Shown: positions 51,270 through 60,619, counted from the first letter of the stretch. The stretch is 64,000 bases of DNA from an uncultured Bacteroidaceae bacterium (GCA_934271655.1 CAKQRW010000005.1:1-64000); one strand, 5' to 3'. Notes: generated from the letters alone by a model not told the origin. Translations and numbers: made by a program.

Positions 51270-52430
51270 CACGAGTCCTTTCAGATACTCTCCCTCCGGG
51301 TGGTAGATGTTGATAGGGTGGTCGGCAGGCTGGTGCAGCTGGTGAAGGATGCGCACCTTCCTCTTGGCCGAGGCGGCAGCTGTGAAGACGGCTGTGCGGA
51401 ACTGGTCTTTGTTGACGGCCTGCGAGCAACTGAAAGTGAACAATATGCCTCCTGGCTGAATCTTCTCAAACGCCTTCTTGTTCAGACGAGTGTAGCCTTT
51501 CAGCGCATTGCGCAGGGCATCCTTGTGCTTGGCAAATGCAGGAGGGTCGAGCACGATGAGGTCGTATGGCGTGTCCATGTTGTCAAGAAACTTGAAGGCA
51601 TCTTCCGCAAAGGCCTTGTGTCGGTCGTCGTTGGGGAAGTTGAGGGCTATGTTGGCGTTGGTCAGGTCGATAGCCTTCTGCGACGAATCGACAGAGTGCA
51701 CCAGTTCAGCCCCGCCTCTCATGGCATAGAAAGAGAATCCTCCTGTGTAGCAGAACATGTTGAGCACCTTTCTTCCCTGCGAGTATTGCTGCAGCAGTCG
51801 GCGGTTGTCTCTCTGGTCAACAAAGAATCCGGTCTTCTGTCCCTTGAGCCAGTCGACATGAAACTTCATGCCGTTCTCTATGGCTATGTCGTTGGCGTCG
51901 CCTCCGAGCAGGAACCCATTCTCCTGCTCGATGTCGGCCTTGTATGGCAGCGTAGTCTCTGACTTGTAGTAAATGTTCTGTATGTCGTCGCCCATCACCT
52001 TCTTCAGGGCGCTGGCTATCATCATCCTGTCGGTGTGCATGCCCACAGAGTGCGCCTGCATCACGGCTGTGGCTCCATAGATGTCTATGACCAGGCCAGG
52101 CAGGTTGTCGCCCTCGCCGTGCACGAGTCGGTAGGTGTTGTTGTTGCTGTTGATCACGCCTATGCACTTTCTCACATCCTTGGCTATGGCAAGCCGCTTC
52201 TCGTAGAAAGCCTGGTCGATGGTCTCGCCGTCGAAGGAAAGCACGCGCACCATGATGCTGCCTATCTGGAAATGGCCCGTGGCGATGTATTCGTTCTCAT
52301 TCGTGAAGACCATTACAGTCTCTCCCTCTTGCGGCTCCTCGCTCATGCTCTGTATGGCTCCGGAGAATATCCATGGATGAAAGCGGCGAAGCGAGTCTTC
52401 TTTGCCTCTTTTCAGAAATATACTTTTCAT
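51255..52430 (-). CDS. class I SAM-dependent rRNA methyltransferase (RlmI-like)
   Basis: A 391-residue protein with an N-terminal PUA domain (MKSIFLKRGKEDSLRRFHPW, GEGDNLPGLVIDIYG) and a Rossmann methyltransferase domain: VLNMFCYTGGFSFYAM is the SAM motif near residue 220 and VLDPPAFAKHK the catalytic motif near 288. It is of the RlmI/RlmK type that makes 5-methylcytidine in 23S rRNA, though the exact base is not provable here. It follows the RNase D-like gene by 54 bases on the same strand. Its 3' end is duplicated downstream. Confidence 0.88.
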   Translation of the reverse strand: MKSIFLKRGKEDSLRRFHPWIFSGAIQSMSEEPQEGETVMVFTNENEYIATGHFQIGSIMVRVLSFDGETIDQAFYEKRLAIAKDVRKCIGVINSNNNTYRLVHGEGDNLPGLVIDIYGATAVMQAHSVGMHTDRMMIASALKKVMGDDIQNIYYKSETTLPYKADIEQENGFLLGGDANDIAIENGMKFHVDWLKGQKTGFFVDQRDNRRLLQQYSQGRKVLNMFCYTGGFSFYAMRGGAELVHSVDSSQKAIDLTNANIALNFPNDDRHKAFAEDAFKFLDNMDTPYDLIVLDPPAFAKHKDALRNALKGYTRLNKKAFEKIQPGGILFTFSCSQAVNKDQFRTAVFTAAASAKRKVRILHQLHQPADHPINIYHPEGEYLKGLVLYVE

Positions 52431-52484
52431 GTCTCTTTGATTATTAAGTAGGTTTTCAAAATTTTCAGTCCCGGCATGCCTCTG

Positions 52485-53126
52485 TCATGCATTCTTCTCT
52501 ACAGGCTCAGGCACAGGGGCGTATTCGATCACGTAGTCGTTGTCGCGCTTCATGCGCAGCACCTCCTCATGTATCTTTATGCACGCCCATGCGTCGGTGG
52601 CGGCATACATCTGCTGCGCCTCGCTCAGGACATCAGCCTCCCAGTTGGACAATTGCTGGTTCTTCGCTATCTTCTCTCCGAAGATGTTGGCGTAGATCTT
52701 CTGCAGGCTCATGTCGGCTATGCCTATCTCTTTCACCTCCTGCTGCAGCTCGATGTAGGCTTGTGGAGTGAATGCGTGGCGCTGGGCCAGGCTCCTGAAG
52801 TCATCGTGGAGCGACAGCCCCACCTTTGTGACGTTGGTGTCTTCCAGAAAGCGTACGATTGGCTCAGTCAGTCCTGTCATGTTCAGACGTATGAGAAAGC
52901 AGGTGTCGCTGGTGGACAGCTGTAGCAGGGCCACCTGGTGCCGCCCTCCCTTCTTGAAGCAAGGGCGTGTCTCTGTGTCCATGCCCACCAGCTTCTGCCT
53001 CATCAGGTAGGCTACAGCCTTCTCGGTGTCAGCTTCTGTGTAGATGACTATTATCCTTCCTGGAAACGTGGCTCTCGGCAGCGTCTGTATCAGGGCTTTG
53101 TCATATTTGTCGTGGATGGTCTTCAT
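52485..53126 (-). CDS. DEDDy 3'-5' exonuclease (RNase D-like)
   Basis: A 213-residue exonuclease. Exo I is VGMDTETRPCF (Asp and Glu, near residue 48), Exo II is VGLSLHDDFRSL (near 103), and Exo III is AATDAWACIKIHEE (near 170), with the Tyr of the DEDDy type just before. There is no HRDC domain, so it is the short Bacteroidetes form. I chose the start at 53126; two further in-frame-like starts come from a triplicated segment around 53108-53171 and the frame reaches 53171. It lies between the DUF5063 and rlmI-like genes. Confidence 0.88.
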   Translation of the reverse strand: MKTIHDKYDKALIQTLPRATFPGRIIVIYTEADTEKAVAYLMRQKLVGMDTETRPCFKKGGRHQVALLQLSTSDTCFLIRLNMTGLTEPIVRFLEDTNVTKVGLSLHDDFRSLAQRHAFTPQAYIELQQEVKEIGIADMSLQKIYANIFGEKIAKNQQLSNWEADVLSEAQQMYAATDAWACIKIHEEVLRMKRDNDYVIEYAPVPEPVEKNA

Positions 53127-53175
53127 GTTTCGTTGTGGATGATATTCATGTTCGTTGTGGATGGTCTTCATGTCT
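53108..53175. repeat. 22-bp triplication at the start of the exonuclease gene
   Basis: GTCGTGGATGGTCTTCAT and two near copies (GTTGTGGATGATATTCAT, GTTGTGGATGGTCTTCAT) lie end to end. Each supplies an ATG on the minus strand, so the gene has two or three possible start codons. Confidence 0.85.
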
Positions 53176-53226
53176 ATCTGGACATTGGCAGGCCGTGCCG
53201 TGTTGCGAAGTAGGGGGAGGCTGTTG

Positions 53227-53781
53227 TCAGAGGTCGTCTTCCTCTTCCTCTGAATACCTCACCTCGTGCAGTGCTCTGAGCACATTCACCAGTTTCTGTC
53301 CCCATCCATACCTGAACTCCTCCTTCACCTCGGCTATGGCGTCCAGCATGTCCTCCTCGCTGGCTCCGTTCTTGTAGCGCATGGCGAAGTTCTTCATCTC
53401 CTGGTATATGTCGGCCAGGTTCTCGCTCACGGTGGCCAGTATAGGCGACTCGCTGTATTTCATGTCTTCGACAAACACGTCAAGATAGTCGTCTTTCTCT
53501 CCCATCGTGGCGGCGATGCCGCCCCGCACATAGTCGTAGTCGGCTTCTGTGACGAAGTCTTCTGTCCACCGTTCCTCCTGGAGAGTGGCAAATTGCGGCA
53601 GTACGGCTGCCTTCAGATAGAGCAGGGGAAGTATTTTGGCTGTGACATCGGTAAACTCCTGGCGCGTCTTTTCTCTCGCCTGTTCTACGAATGCGCAGTA
53701 TTCCACAGCCACAGTCACCAGCTCGATGACGTCTCGGCTGTACACGGGCTTATTGTTGTCTTTCTGAATGTTTTGTTCCAT
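53227..53781 (-). CDS. DUF5063 domain-containing protein
   Basis: A 184-residue, mostly helical and acidic cytoplasmic protein. Landmarks are YSRDVIELVTVAVEYCAFVE (residues 14-33) and a C-terminal EFRYGWGQKLVNVLRALHE, both typical of DUF5063. The function is unknown. It heads a same-strand run DUF5063, RNase D-like, rlmI-like, queH, so a link to RNA maturation is possible. No signal peptide is present. Confidence 0.8.
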   Translation of the reverse strand: MEQNIQKDNNKPVYSRDVIELVTVAVEYCAFVEQAREKTRQEFTDVTAKILPLLYLKAAVLPQFATLQEERWTEDFVTEADYDYVRGGIAATMGEKDDYLDVFVEDMKYSESPILATVSENLADIYQEMKNFAMRYKNGASEEDMLDAIAEVKEEFRYGWGQKLVNVLRALHEVRYSEEEEDDL

Positions 53782-54214
53782 AATGAGTGCGAAGTTACAA
53801 TTTTTTCATGAACTATCAAAACATCATTATATATTATGTGGGTAAAAATGTGCTGACAAGTGTGTGCAGACGGGCAATTGTGGGTGAAAGAGCCGTTTTT
53901 GTTGGCAAAAGTGTTGCGCAATTGTTTGATAAGTGCTACCTTTGTGGAAAAATAAGCAGACGCTCATGGCATGCGTGTTTTTTTTGAGAGCTATGCCGCG
54001 GTTCTCATGACTTGCCTCGCCCATGCCCTCTCATTAAGGTGCAGGCGGCAGATGGGCGTGAGGGGCGTGCTTGCATGCGCATGCAGCCGTCTCTTTTCAT
54101 GTGTGCGGGATACAAGACAGTACGCGGGAGGAGCGTGCTTGCATGCATGTTGAAGGCGACCCTGCTTTGTGCTATGAAATGATTTTAGAACATCTACTTA
54201 AAATATAATGCATT
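53782..54214. other. gene-free region with rfbC promoter box and paired repeats
   Basis: TACCTTTG at 53937-53944, preceded after 20 bases by GTTG, is a likely plus-strand promoter. In the leader the segment GCGTGCTTGCATGC occurs at 54065 and 54133, 68 bases apart, with palindromic GCATGC words. No gene is visible. Confidence 0.65.
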
Positions 54215-54787
54215 ATGGAAGTGATAAAGACTGAGATAGATGGTGTGGTCATCATAGAGCCACGCATCTTTAAGGATGCTCGCGGATACTTCTTCGAGAG
54301 TTTCAGCCAAAGAGAATTCGACGAGAAGGTAAGGCACATCGACTTTTGCCAGGACAATGAGAGCATGAGCTCTTATGGTGTGATGCGAGGTCTGCATTTC
54401 CAGCGTCCGCCGTTCACGCAGAGCAAGCTTGTGAGGTGTGTCAAGGGCGCTGTGCTTGATGTGGCTGTCGATATACGCAAAGGCTCTCCCACATACGGCA
54501 AGCATGTGGCTGTGGAGCTGACAGAGGACAACCACCGCCAGTTTTTCGTGCCACGCGGCTTCGCCCACGGTTTTGCCGTGCTCAGCGAGACGGCCGTGTT
54601 CCAGTACAAGTGCGACAATTTCTATCATCCCGAGGCCGATGGCGGCATATCCATCCTGGATGGCAGTCTTGGCATCGACTGGAAGATTCCTACAGACAAG
54701 GCTATCCTTTCTGAAAAGGACACAAAGCATCAGATGCTGGCCGACTTTGACAGTCCGTTCGACATCAATGTAGATCTCTATGAGTGA
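54215..54787 (+). CDS. rfbC: dTDP-4-dehydrorhamnose 3,5-epimerase
   Basis: A 190-residue cupin epimerase of dTDP-L-rhamnose synthesis (also written rmlC). GVMRGLHFQRPP carries the conserved Arg and catalytic His (near residue 62). FFVPRGFAHGFAVLSE (near 111-126) and YKCDNFYHPEADGG (near 131) hold the rest of the active site. The other rhamnose genes (rfbA, rfbB, rfbD) are not in this window, so it is split from them. The family can also accept other 4-keto-sugars. Confidence 0.93.
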   Translation: MEVIKTEIDGVVIIEPRIFKDARGYFFESFSQREFDEKVRHIDFCQDNESMSSYGVMRGLHFQRPPFTQSKLVRCVKGAVLDVAVDIRKGSPTYGKHVAVELTEDNHRQFFVPRGFAHGFAVLSETAVFQYKCDNFYHPEADGGISILDGSLGIDWKIPTDKAILSEKDTKHQMLADFDSPFDINVDLYE

Positions 54788-54950
54788 TGTGCGCTGGCGT
54801 GCTGCTGGCGGCAGATAAAAAAGGGTGGCGTGTCTGGTGACTTGCCAAAGCCACACCTGTTCTTTCTTGCCATACATGCTGAATGCGATAGCCACTGTAA
54901 GAGTTGGCTGAGGACACGGGAATGGTGCTGCAAGGCATGCGCTAACCTTG

Positions 54951-55141
54951 TAGAAAAGGACAAAAAGGACAAAAAGGACAAAAGGACAAAAGGACAAAAT
55001 GTAGTAAAACTACATAAAATAGGTGATTTTTATAAATCTAACAAGGAATTGTCATATGTCCTTTTGTCCTTTTTGTCCTTTTGTCCTTTTGCCCTTCTGT
55101 CCTTTTGTCCTTTTTGTCCTTTTGCCCCTTTTGTCCTTTTT
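54951..55141 (-). repeat. palindromic arm-and-core element, copy C (inverted)
   Basis: The left arm (54953-54998) is repeated GGACAAAA and the right arm (55058-55141) a longer, more degenerate GTCCTTTT array. The core (54999-55057), read on the minus strand, aligns with copy A: both begin CAT(A/G)TGACA and end in a TAGTTTTACTA palindrome. In copy C the palindrome ends are G/C where copy A has A/T. The flank GTTAGCGCATG on the minus strand matches the flank of copy A. Confidence 0.85.
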
Positions 55142-55722
55142 GTTTCATACCCTTCCTTCTGTCCCTTTGTTCTTTCTTGTTTTGTCTTATCTTTCCTTTT
55201 TGTCTCATTCATTCCTTTTGCCCCATCCTGTACCTGACGTACCCTTATCCTATGCTTTACGTGTCCTTATCCTAAGGTTTGTGCATCGTCATCCTAAGGC
55301 TTACGCATTGTTGTTTTTACAATAGAGTTGCCACAGCCCGGCCAAATGTGATGTCCGTATCGACTGGGAACGTGTCGACACGACTCTTCTGTTGTTTTAT
55401 ATGTGCTGGAAACGTGCTAAGTGTGTGCATCAAATATTGTAAAGTGTGTGCATCAAATGATGTGAAGTGGTTGTCCATAATAATGCAAAGTGGGCATCCA
55501 AAATAATTATGAGAGACTATTAAAAGCGCATAGGCAGACTATTAAGAGGTTTTTTTTATAAAAAAAGCAAAAATGCTTTTCGCTAAAAGAAAAAAGTGCT
55601 ATATTTGCCAAACATATCTTTTCATGCCAGATGAGAACGGCTATTGAGTGAGCCAGATGAGGATGGCGTAGGAGGGTAGTGAAAAAATAACAATTAGAAT
55701 AATCAAAAAAAATACCATCATC
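55142..55722. other. gene-free region with CCTTAT array and promoter
   Basis: At 55238-55310, units with CCCTTATCCTATGCTT, TCCTTATCCTAAGGTTTG and TCATCCTAAGGCTTACG form the array that accompanies copy C. At 55420-55505, GTGTGTGCATCAAAT and related words repeat. TATATTTG at 55600-55607, with TTTT 19 bases upstream, is a likely promoter for the next gene. No gene is visible from 54788 to 55722. Confidence 0.65.
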
Positions 55723-56493
55723 ATGAAGGAAATAAAAATAAGTGACTATGCGCGTCAGCAGATAAGAAGGCTCTTTTCCCAGCGCAATACGGTCAACACC
55801 TTGAAGAAAGACCCTGAACTGACACAGCTGTTTGACAACTTCGCTTTTGACGAGGCGCTAAAGCTGACAGAGGGACCTGTGCTTGAGAAGACAAGGGCCA
55901 TGTGCATCCTGGCCAGCACCATAGGCTGCAACGCTATGCGTCAGTTCAAGACCTATGTGGATGTCTGCCTCAATGTGGGCATCAAGCCGAGAGAGATACG
56001 CGAGGTGGTCTACCAGACGGTGCCTTATGTCGGATTCTCCAAGGTCATCGATTTCCTGCTTGAGATGAACCTGGCTTTCGAGGACAACGACATCAAGTTG
56101 CCTCTCGACGACCAGAGCACCACCACTCCTGAGACACGCAAGGAGAAGGGACGTGAGTGGATAGACGGCATCTTCGGGGCAGGCACAGCCGACAAGATGG
56201 AGAAGGAAGCGCCAGAAGGACAGGAGCACATTGTGGAGTTTATGGAAAGCTACTGCTTTGGCGACTTCTACACACGTAAGGGAATAGACATGCAGCACCG
56301 TGAGCTGGTCACATTCTGCCTGCTCGCCTCTATGGGTGTGGCCCAGCCGCAGCTTGAGATGCACGGCCACGGATGCCGCAACATGAACATCAGCAAGGAT
56401 GAGATGGTGGCTGTGCTTACAGGCATGCTCCCATACATCGGTTTCCCTAAGACGCAGAATGCTCTCACAGCAGTGAACAAGGCGTATAAGTAG
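55723..56493 (+). CDS. carboxymuconolactone decarboxylase (AhpD-like) family protein
   Basis: A 256-residue protein made of two CMD-type helical repeats. The first lies near residues 35-115 (AMCILASTIGCNAMRQFKTYVDVCLNVGIKPREIREV), the second near 165-245 (ELVTFCLLASMGVAQPQLEMHGHGCRNMNISKDE). In AhpD the active pair is CxxC; here no CxxC is seen, so the redox role is doubtful and the protein may act as a decarboxylase-like or lactonase-like enzyme. It is a single gene with promoter box TATATTTG and hairpin terminator. Function is unknown. Confidence 0.8.
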   Translation: MKEIKISDYARQQIRRLFSQRNTVNTLKKDPELTQLFDNFAFDEALKLTEGPVLEKTRAMCILASTIGCNAMRQFKTYVDVCLNVGIKPREIREVVYQTVPYVGFSKVIDFLLEMNLAFEDNDIKLPLDDQSTTTPETRKEKGREWIDGIFGAGTADKMEKEAPEGQEHIVEFMESYCFGDFYTRKGIDMQHRELVTFCLLASMGVAQPQLEMHGHGCRNMNISKDEMVAVLTGMLPYIGFPKTQNALTAVNKAYK

Positions 56494-56570
56494 AGGCTGG
56501 AAAGCACTGTGAGTTGCATGGCCTCTGGCAAGTGAGTTGACATCCGGGCTGTTTGCCCAATAAATAAGCT

Positions 56571-56632
56571 AAGTGCCCTGCAAAGGTAAAAGTTCTTGAT
56601 CATTAAGACTTTTGCCTTTGCAGGGCACTTAG
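56571..56632. terminator. dispersed hairpin/terminator element, copy 2
   Basis: AAGTGCCCTGCAAAGGTAAA and TTTGCCTTTGCAGGGCACTT pair around a TTCTTGATCATTAAGA loop. It lies between the convergent CMD and Cof-type genes. It is the near twin of the element at 38304-38374. Confidence 0.88.
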
Positions 56633-56764
56633 TGTTCGTACAGACCTAAGGCACAGGCTTGAGCCATGTGCAAGTGGTGGGTAGGCCGATGTTCTCGGTT
56701 GGTGCTGTCTGGATAAAGAGTTAGCTGATTTGATATAGGCGGATTTGAGGTCTGTGGATTTGTC

Positions 56765-57589
56765 TCATGGGCGGTTGAGCACGTATCTCTCAATGGCTTC
56801 GGCCACACCGTCCTCGTTGTTGCTGAGCGTGATGAGCTGGGCCTTGGCTTTCACGGCCTCCTGCGCGTTGCCCATGGCCACGCCATAACCGGCATACTCT
56901 ATCATGGGGATATCGTTGTAGCCGTCGCCCAGAGCCATCACCTCGCTGCGGCTGATGCCTGTGACCGACAGCAGTTGCGCCAGCCCGGATGCCTTGTCGA
57001 TGCCGTGAGGCACTATCTCCAGAAAGAACGGTTCGCTGCGGTAGGCGTCGGCATGTCCGTTGAGGCGCTCGTTGAGAACACCCTCTATGGCCACAAGACG
57101 CTCGGGCTCGCCCACGATGATGCATTTCACTATGGGCGCTTGCGTATCCTCCAGAAAATGGTCTACCGTGCGTATCGGCATCTTGTTGCGCATGGATGAG
57201 TAGCGTATGTACTCATTGTCCTTGTAGGCATGCTCCGTGACGACCTCCTTGCCTATGTAGGTCATCACGGCCAGTCCTTTCTCTTTTGCTATGTCATAGA
57301 TGATGGGCTTGACAGAATCGCCAAGCGTGTTGGCGAAGAGCGTGCGGCCTGTGGAGCAGTCGTATATCTCCGCTCCGTTGTAGCTGACCAGATAGCCGCC
57401 ATGCTCTTGCAGGCGCAGCGCCTCAGCAGCAGGTGCCGCCCCGAATGTGGGCCGTCCCGACACTATGGCTGCCTTCACTCCCTGCTCCTGCGCTTCGATG
57501 GCCACATCGATGGTGTGGGCAGAGATGGTCTGGTCGGTTCTCACCAGCGTGCCGTCCAGGTCTATTGCTATGAGTCTTATCTTGTTCAT
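56765..57589 (-). CDS. Cof-type HAD phosphatase
   Basis: A 274-residue sugar-phosphatase-like HAD protein. Start 57589 (MNKIRLIAIDLDGTLV) places motif I (DLDGTLV, nucleophile Asp) at the N-terminus; the 47 residues before it are a frame extension. The Cof motif VSGRPTFGAAPAAEAL is motif II, and ALGDGYNDIPMIEYAGYGVAMGNA is motif IV with the metal-binding Asp pair. A C2-type cap lies between. Substrates of this group include sugar phosphates and pyridoxal phosphate; the specific one is unknown. Confidence 0.9.
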   Translation of the reverse strand: MNKIRLIAIDLDGTLVRTDQTISAHTIDVAIEAQEQGVKAAIVSGRPTFGAAPAAEALRLQEHGGYLVSYNGAEIYDCSTGRTLFANTLGDSVKPIIYDIAKEKGLAVMTYIGKEVVTEHAYKDNEYIRYSSMRNKMPIRTVDHFLEDTQAPIVKCIIVGEPERLVAIEGVLNERLNGHADAYRSEPFFLEIVPHGIDKASGLAQLLSVTGISRSEVMALGDGYNDIPMIEYAGYGVAMGNAQEAVKAKAQLITLSNNEDGVAEAIERYVLNRP

Positions 57590-57830
57590 TGTCTCTTGTG
57601 GTGCTGTTATGATGATTACTTGTTGCGCTGTGGCAAATCCACTGCGGCGCTGTGGTGGTGCGTGCCGTCTGGCCATGACGTGGTGTCTTGTTGCCTCTGA
57701 AATGGTCAGTAGGCTGTTGCTGACAGCCAAATGATTTGCAAATTAACAAAAAACTTTGGTTATATGACGAGAGTGTGGCCTATTTGTTTTAAATTTGTAA
57801 GGAAAATAAAGTAATAAAAGGAAAAAAACT

Positions 57831-58256
57831 ATGAAAATGACATCATGTAAGAAACTTTTTTGTGCTGTTATCGCGTCTATCATAGCCATAAGCGCCTCAG
57901 CCCAAGCTGAGTTTAACGGCAACTACAGTTGTAAGGAGCTGAATGCTGTGCTCATCCTCAACCTGACGGAGAAGAACATCTCCCTCAAGGACCTCGACTT
58001 CGATGAGACCTATGGATACATGAAGGGCAACCTCAACGGCACGTGGGTGGTGCTGAAGGTGAAGAAGGCCGACAGCAAGAAGGCGCTGGTGCGCATGGTG
58101 AGCGATATAGGCATAGACGCACAGGACGTGGAGTTTACGCGCACTAAGGAGGGCGACCTCACCATGAGGCTCGTGGACGAGCAAAACATTAAGACGGTGG
58201 CGGAGCGCAAGTATGTGAAGCTGCCGAAGGACATCGTATTTAAGAAAATGAAATGA
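57831..58256 (+). CDS. small secreted protein, unknown
   Basis: A 141-residue protein with a signal peptide (MKMTSCKKLFCAVIASIIAI...SAQA). The mature part is a compact beta-rich domain of about 115 residues, with NYSCKELNAVLILNL and VKKADSKKALVRMV segments. I do not recognise the family. Its stop overlaps the ATG of the uvrD/pcrA gene (ATGA), so the two are made from one mRNA. A -7-like TAAATTTG lies at 57790-57797. The link to the helicase may be only expression. Confidence 0.72.
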   Translation: MKMTSCKKLFCAVIASIIAISASAQAEFNGNYSCKELNAVLILNLTEKNISLKDLDFDETYGYMKGNLNGTWVVLKVKKADSKKALVRMVSDIGIDAQDVEFTRTKEGDLTMRLVDEQNIKTVAERKYVKLPKDIVFKKMK

Positions 58257-60619
58257 CTCTGCCGATGAATACATATCTCGACACGTTCAACCCTGCCCAG
58301 CGAGAGGCTGTGGAGTATTGCGACGGACCGGCGCTGGTCATCGCTGGAGCAGGTTCGGGCAAGACCCGTGTGCTTACATACAAGATAGCTTACCTGCTGG
58401 AGAAAGGATACCAGCCATGGAACATCCTTGCGCTCACCTTCACCAACAAGGCAGCGGGGGAGATGAAGACGCGTGTGGCTGACATCGTGGGAATGAGCTG
58501 TGCCAGGCGTCTGTGGATGGGCACGTTCCACAGCATCTTTCTCCGCATCCTGCGTACGGAGCATGAGCGTCTGGGATTTCCTCCCGACTTCACCATCTAT
58601 GATGCTGCCGACAGCAAGAGCCTGCTGAAGTCTATCATCAAGGAGATGAGACTGGACGACAAGAAGTATAAGGTGGGAAACGTGCTGGGTGTCATCAGCA
58701 ACGCGAAGAACCAGCTGGTGACGGCGGAGCAGTATGCGGCCAACCCCGCCAACCTGCAGCGCGATGCCTATGACGGCCTGCCTGCCATCCATCTCATATT
58801 CTCCGCTTATGCCAAGCGATGCAGACAAAGCGACGCCATGGACTTTGATGACATACTGCTGTACACATATCTGCTCTTTGAGAAAAACCCCGACGTGCTC
58901 GCCAGATGGGTGGAGCGCTTCCAGTATGTGCTTGTGGACGAGTATCAGGACACCAACTTCGCCCAGCATCAGATAGTGTGGCAACTCACGTCGAGCCATC
59001 AGCGAGTGTGTGTGGTGGGCGACGACGCGCAGAGCATATACAGCTTCCGTGGCGCTAATATAGACAATATACTTTCTTTCTGCAAGATATATGAGGATGC
59101 CCGCCTCTTCAAGCTGGAGCAGAACTACCGCTCCACGCAGAATATTGTTGAGGCTGCCAACAGCCTGATCAGCAAGAATAGCCGACAGATACGCAAGGAA
59201 GTGTTCTCGCAAAACGACAGGGGGGACAAGTTGCATGTCATCGACACCTCGTCGGATGTGGAGGAGGCCAAGGTGGTGGCCAACACCATCCGCTCCAAGG
59301 CCGCAACTGGAGGATGCCCATATTCAGATTTCGCTGTGCTCTACCGCACCAACGCGCAGAGCCGTGTGCTGGAGGAGGAACTGCGCAAGCAGCACTTGCC
59401 TTACCGCATCTTCGGCGGTCTCTCTTTCTATCAGCGCAAGGAGATAAAAGACATCATAGCATATTTCCGCCTGGCGGTCAATCCTAATGATGAGGAGGCC
59501 TTCAAGCGTGTCATCAACTATCCGGCGCGAGGCATCGGGCAGACTACGCTTGGCAAGATACTCTATGCTGCCAGCGAGAACGAGACGAGTCTGTGGAATG
59601 TCATAGGAGCGTCTGGCGAGTACGGACTTGACCTGTCAAAGGGCACGATGGCAAAGGTGGGGGCTTTCAAGATGATGATCGACGGGTTTGCCGATTTGGC
59701 AAAGCGTCTGCCTGTAAGCGAGGTGGGCCCTATGATCATCAAGCAGAGCGGCATGCTGGCAGATATCTACCAGGACGCTCAGCCTGAGAATCTCGCGCGC
59801 CAGGAGAATGTGGAGGAACTTGTCAACGGCATATATAATTTCTGCGACATGCGTCAGGAGGAAGGTAATGAGCATGTGCTCCTCACCGACTATCTCAACG
59901 AGGTGGCGCTTCTCAGCGACGTGGACACAGACAAGGATGACGATGGCGACAGGGTGACGCTCATGACCATTCACTCAGCCAAAGGACTGGAGTTTGCCAC
60001 CGTCTTTGTGGTGGGACTGGAGGAAGGTCTCTTTCCCAGCCAGATGGTGTCGGGCAATCCTCGTGAGATGGAGGAAGAGAGGCGCCTGTTTTATGTGGCT
60101 ATCACCAGGGCCAAGGAGGCGTGCTACCTCACTTATGCCAAGTGCCGCTTCCGCTACGGCAAGATGGAGTTCTCTGCTCCCAGCCGCTTCATATCCGATA
60201 TCGACTCCATCTATCTTGACCGCAGGCAAACACTTTATGCTACACGACGTTCTGCTTCCGACGAGATAGACTTGCCATGGAAGCGACGTGCTTCTATCCG
60301 TCCCAATAATGCTGGCAGTCAGGACATGTTCGCTGCGCCGCAGTCAGCGCCATCGGCCTGTCGCCAGGCTCATGGCGGCGCTCCGTCGAGCGACTTGCCA
60401 GCTGCGTCTGCACCACAGAGGCCTGCTCCAGCCATACAGGAAGGTGCCGCACAAGGCGGAGTGTCTGCCGGCATGTTCATTGAGCACAACCGTTTCGGCC
60501 GTGGCAAGGTGGTGAATGTGGAAGGAGTGGGCGACGGCACAAAGGCCACAGTCGACTTTGAGAACGTGGGCACTAAGATATTGCTGCTTAAATTCGCTAA
60601 GTTCACCGTTTTGAAATGA
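58253..60619 (+). CDS. pcrA: ATP-dependent DNA helicase UvrD/PcrA
   Basis: A 788-residue superfamily 1A helicase used in repair and fork rescue. Motif I is VIAGAGSGKTRVLT (near residue 29), motif II VLVDEYQDTNFAQ (near 225), motif III VVGDDAQSIYSFRGA (near 256), motif V VTLMTIHSAKGLEF (near 570) and motif VI LFYVAITRAKEACYL (near 612). It ends in a Pro/Ala-rich linker and a Tudor-like domain (GMFIEHNRFGRGKVVNVEG), as PcrA does. Met at 58265 (MNTYLDTFN) is an equally likely start. It overlaps the preceding secreted-protein gene by 4 bases. The 3' end seeds the repeats that follow. Confidence 0.94.
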   Translation: MTLPMNTYLDTFNPAQREAVEYCDGPALVIAGAGSGKTRVLTYKIAYLLEKGYQPWNILALTFTNKAAGEMKTRVADIVGMSCARRLWMGTFHSIFLRILRTEHERLGFPPDFTIYDAADSKSLLKSIIKEMRLDDKKYKVGNVLGVISNAKNQLVTAEQYAANPANLQRDAYDGLPAIHLIFSAYAKRCRQSDAMDFDDILLYTYLLFEKNPDVLARWVERFQYVLVDEYQDTNFAQHQIVWQLTSSHQRVCVVGDDAQSIYSFRGANIDNILSFCKIYEDARLFKLEQNYRSTQNIVEAANSLISKNSRQIRKEVFSQNDRGDKLHVIDTSSDVEEAKVVANTIRSKAATGGCPYSDFAVLYRTNAQSRVLEEELRKQHLPYRIFGGLSFYQRKEIKDIIAYFRLAVNPNDEEAFKRVINYPARGIGQTTLGKILYAASENETSLWNVIGASGEYGLDLSKGTMAKVGAFKMMIDGFADLAKRLPVSEVGPMIIKQSGMLADIYQDAQPENLARQENVEELVNGIYNFCDMRQEEGNEHVLLTDYLNEVALLSDVDTDKDDDGDRVTLMTIHSAKGLEFATVFVVGLEEGLFPSQMVSGNPREMEEERRLFYVAITRAKEACYLTYAKCRFRYGKMEFSAPSRFISDIDSIYLDRRQTLYATRRSASDEIDLPWKRRASIRPNNAGSQDMFAAPQSAPSACRQAHGGAPSSDLPAASAPQRPAPAIQEGAAQGGVSAGMFIEHNRFGRGKVVNVEGVGDGTKATVDFENVGTKILLLKFAKFTVLK

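Noticed and set aside
54951..55212. Lys/Asp-rich small proteins (KDKKDKK) read through the palindromic arms
   Set aside because: They arise in all frames from the 8-bp arm words and are an artefact of the repeat.
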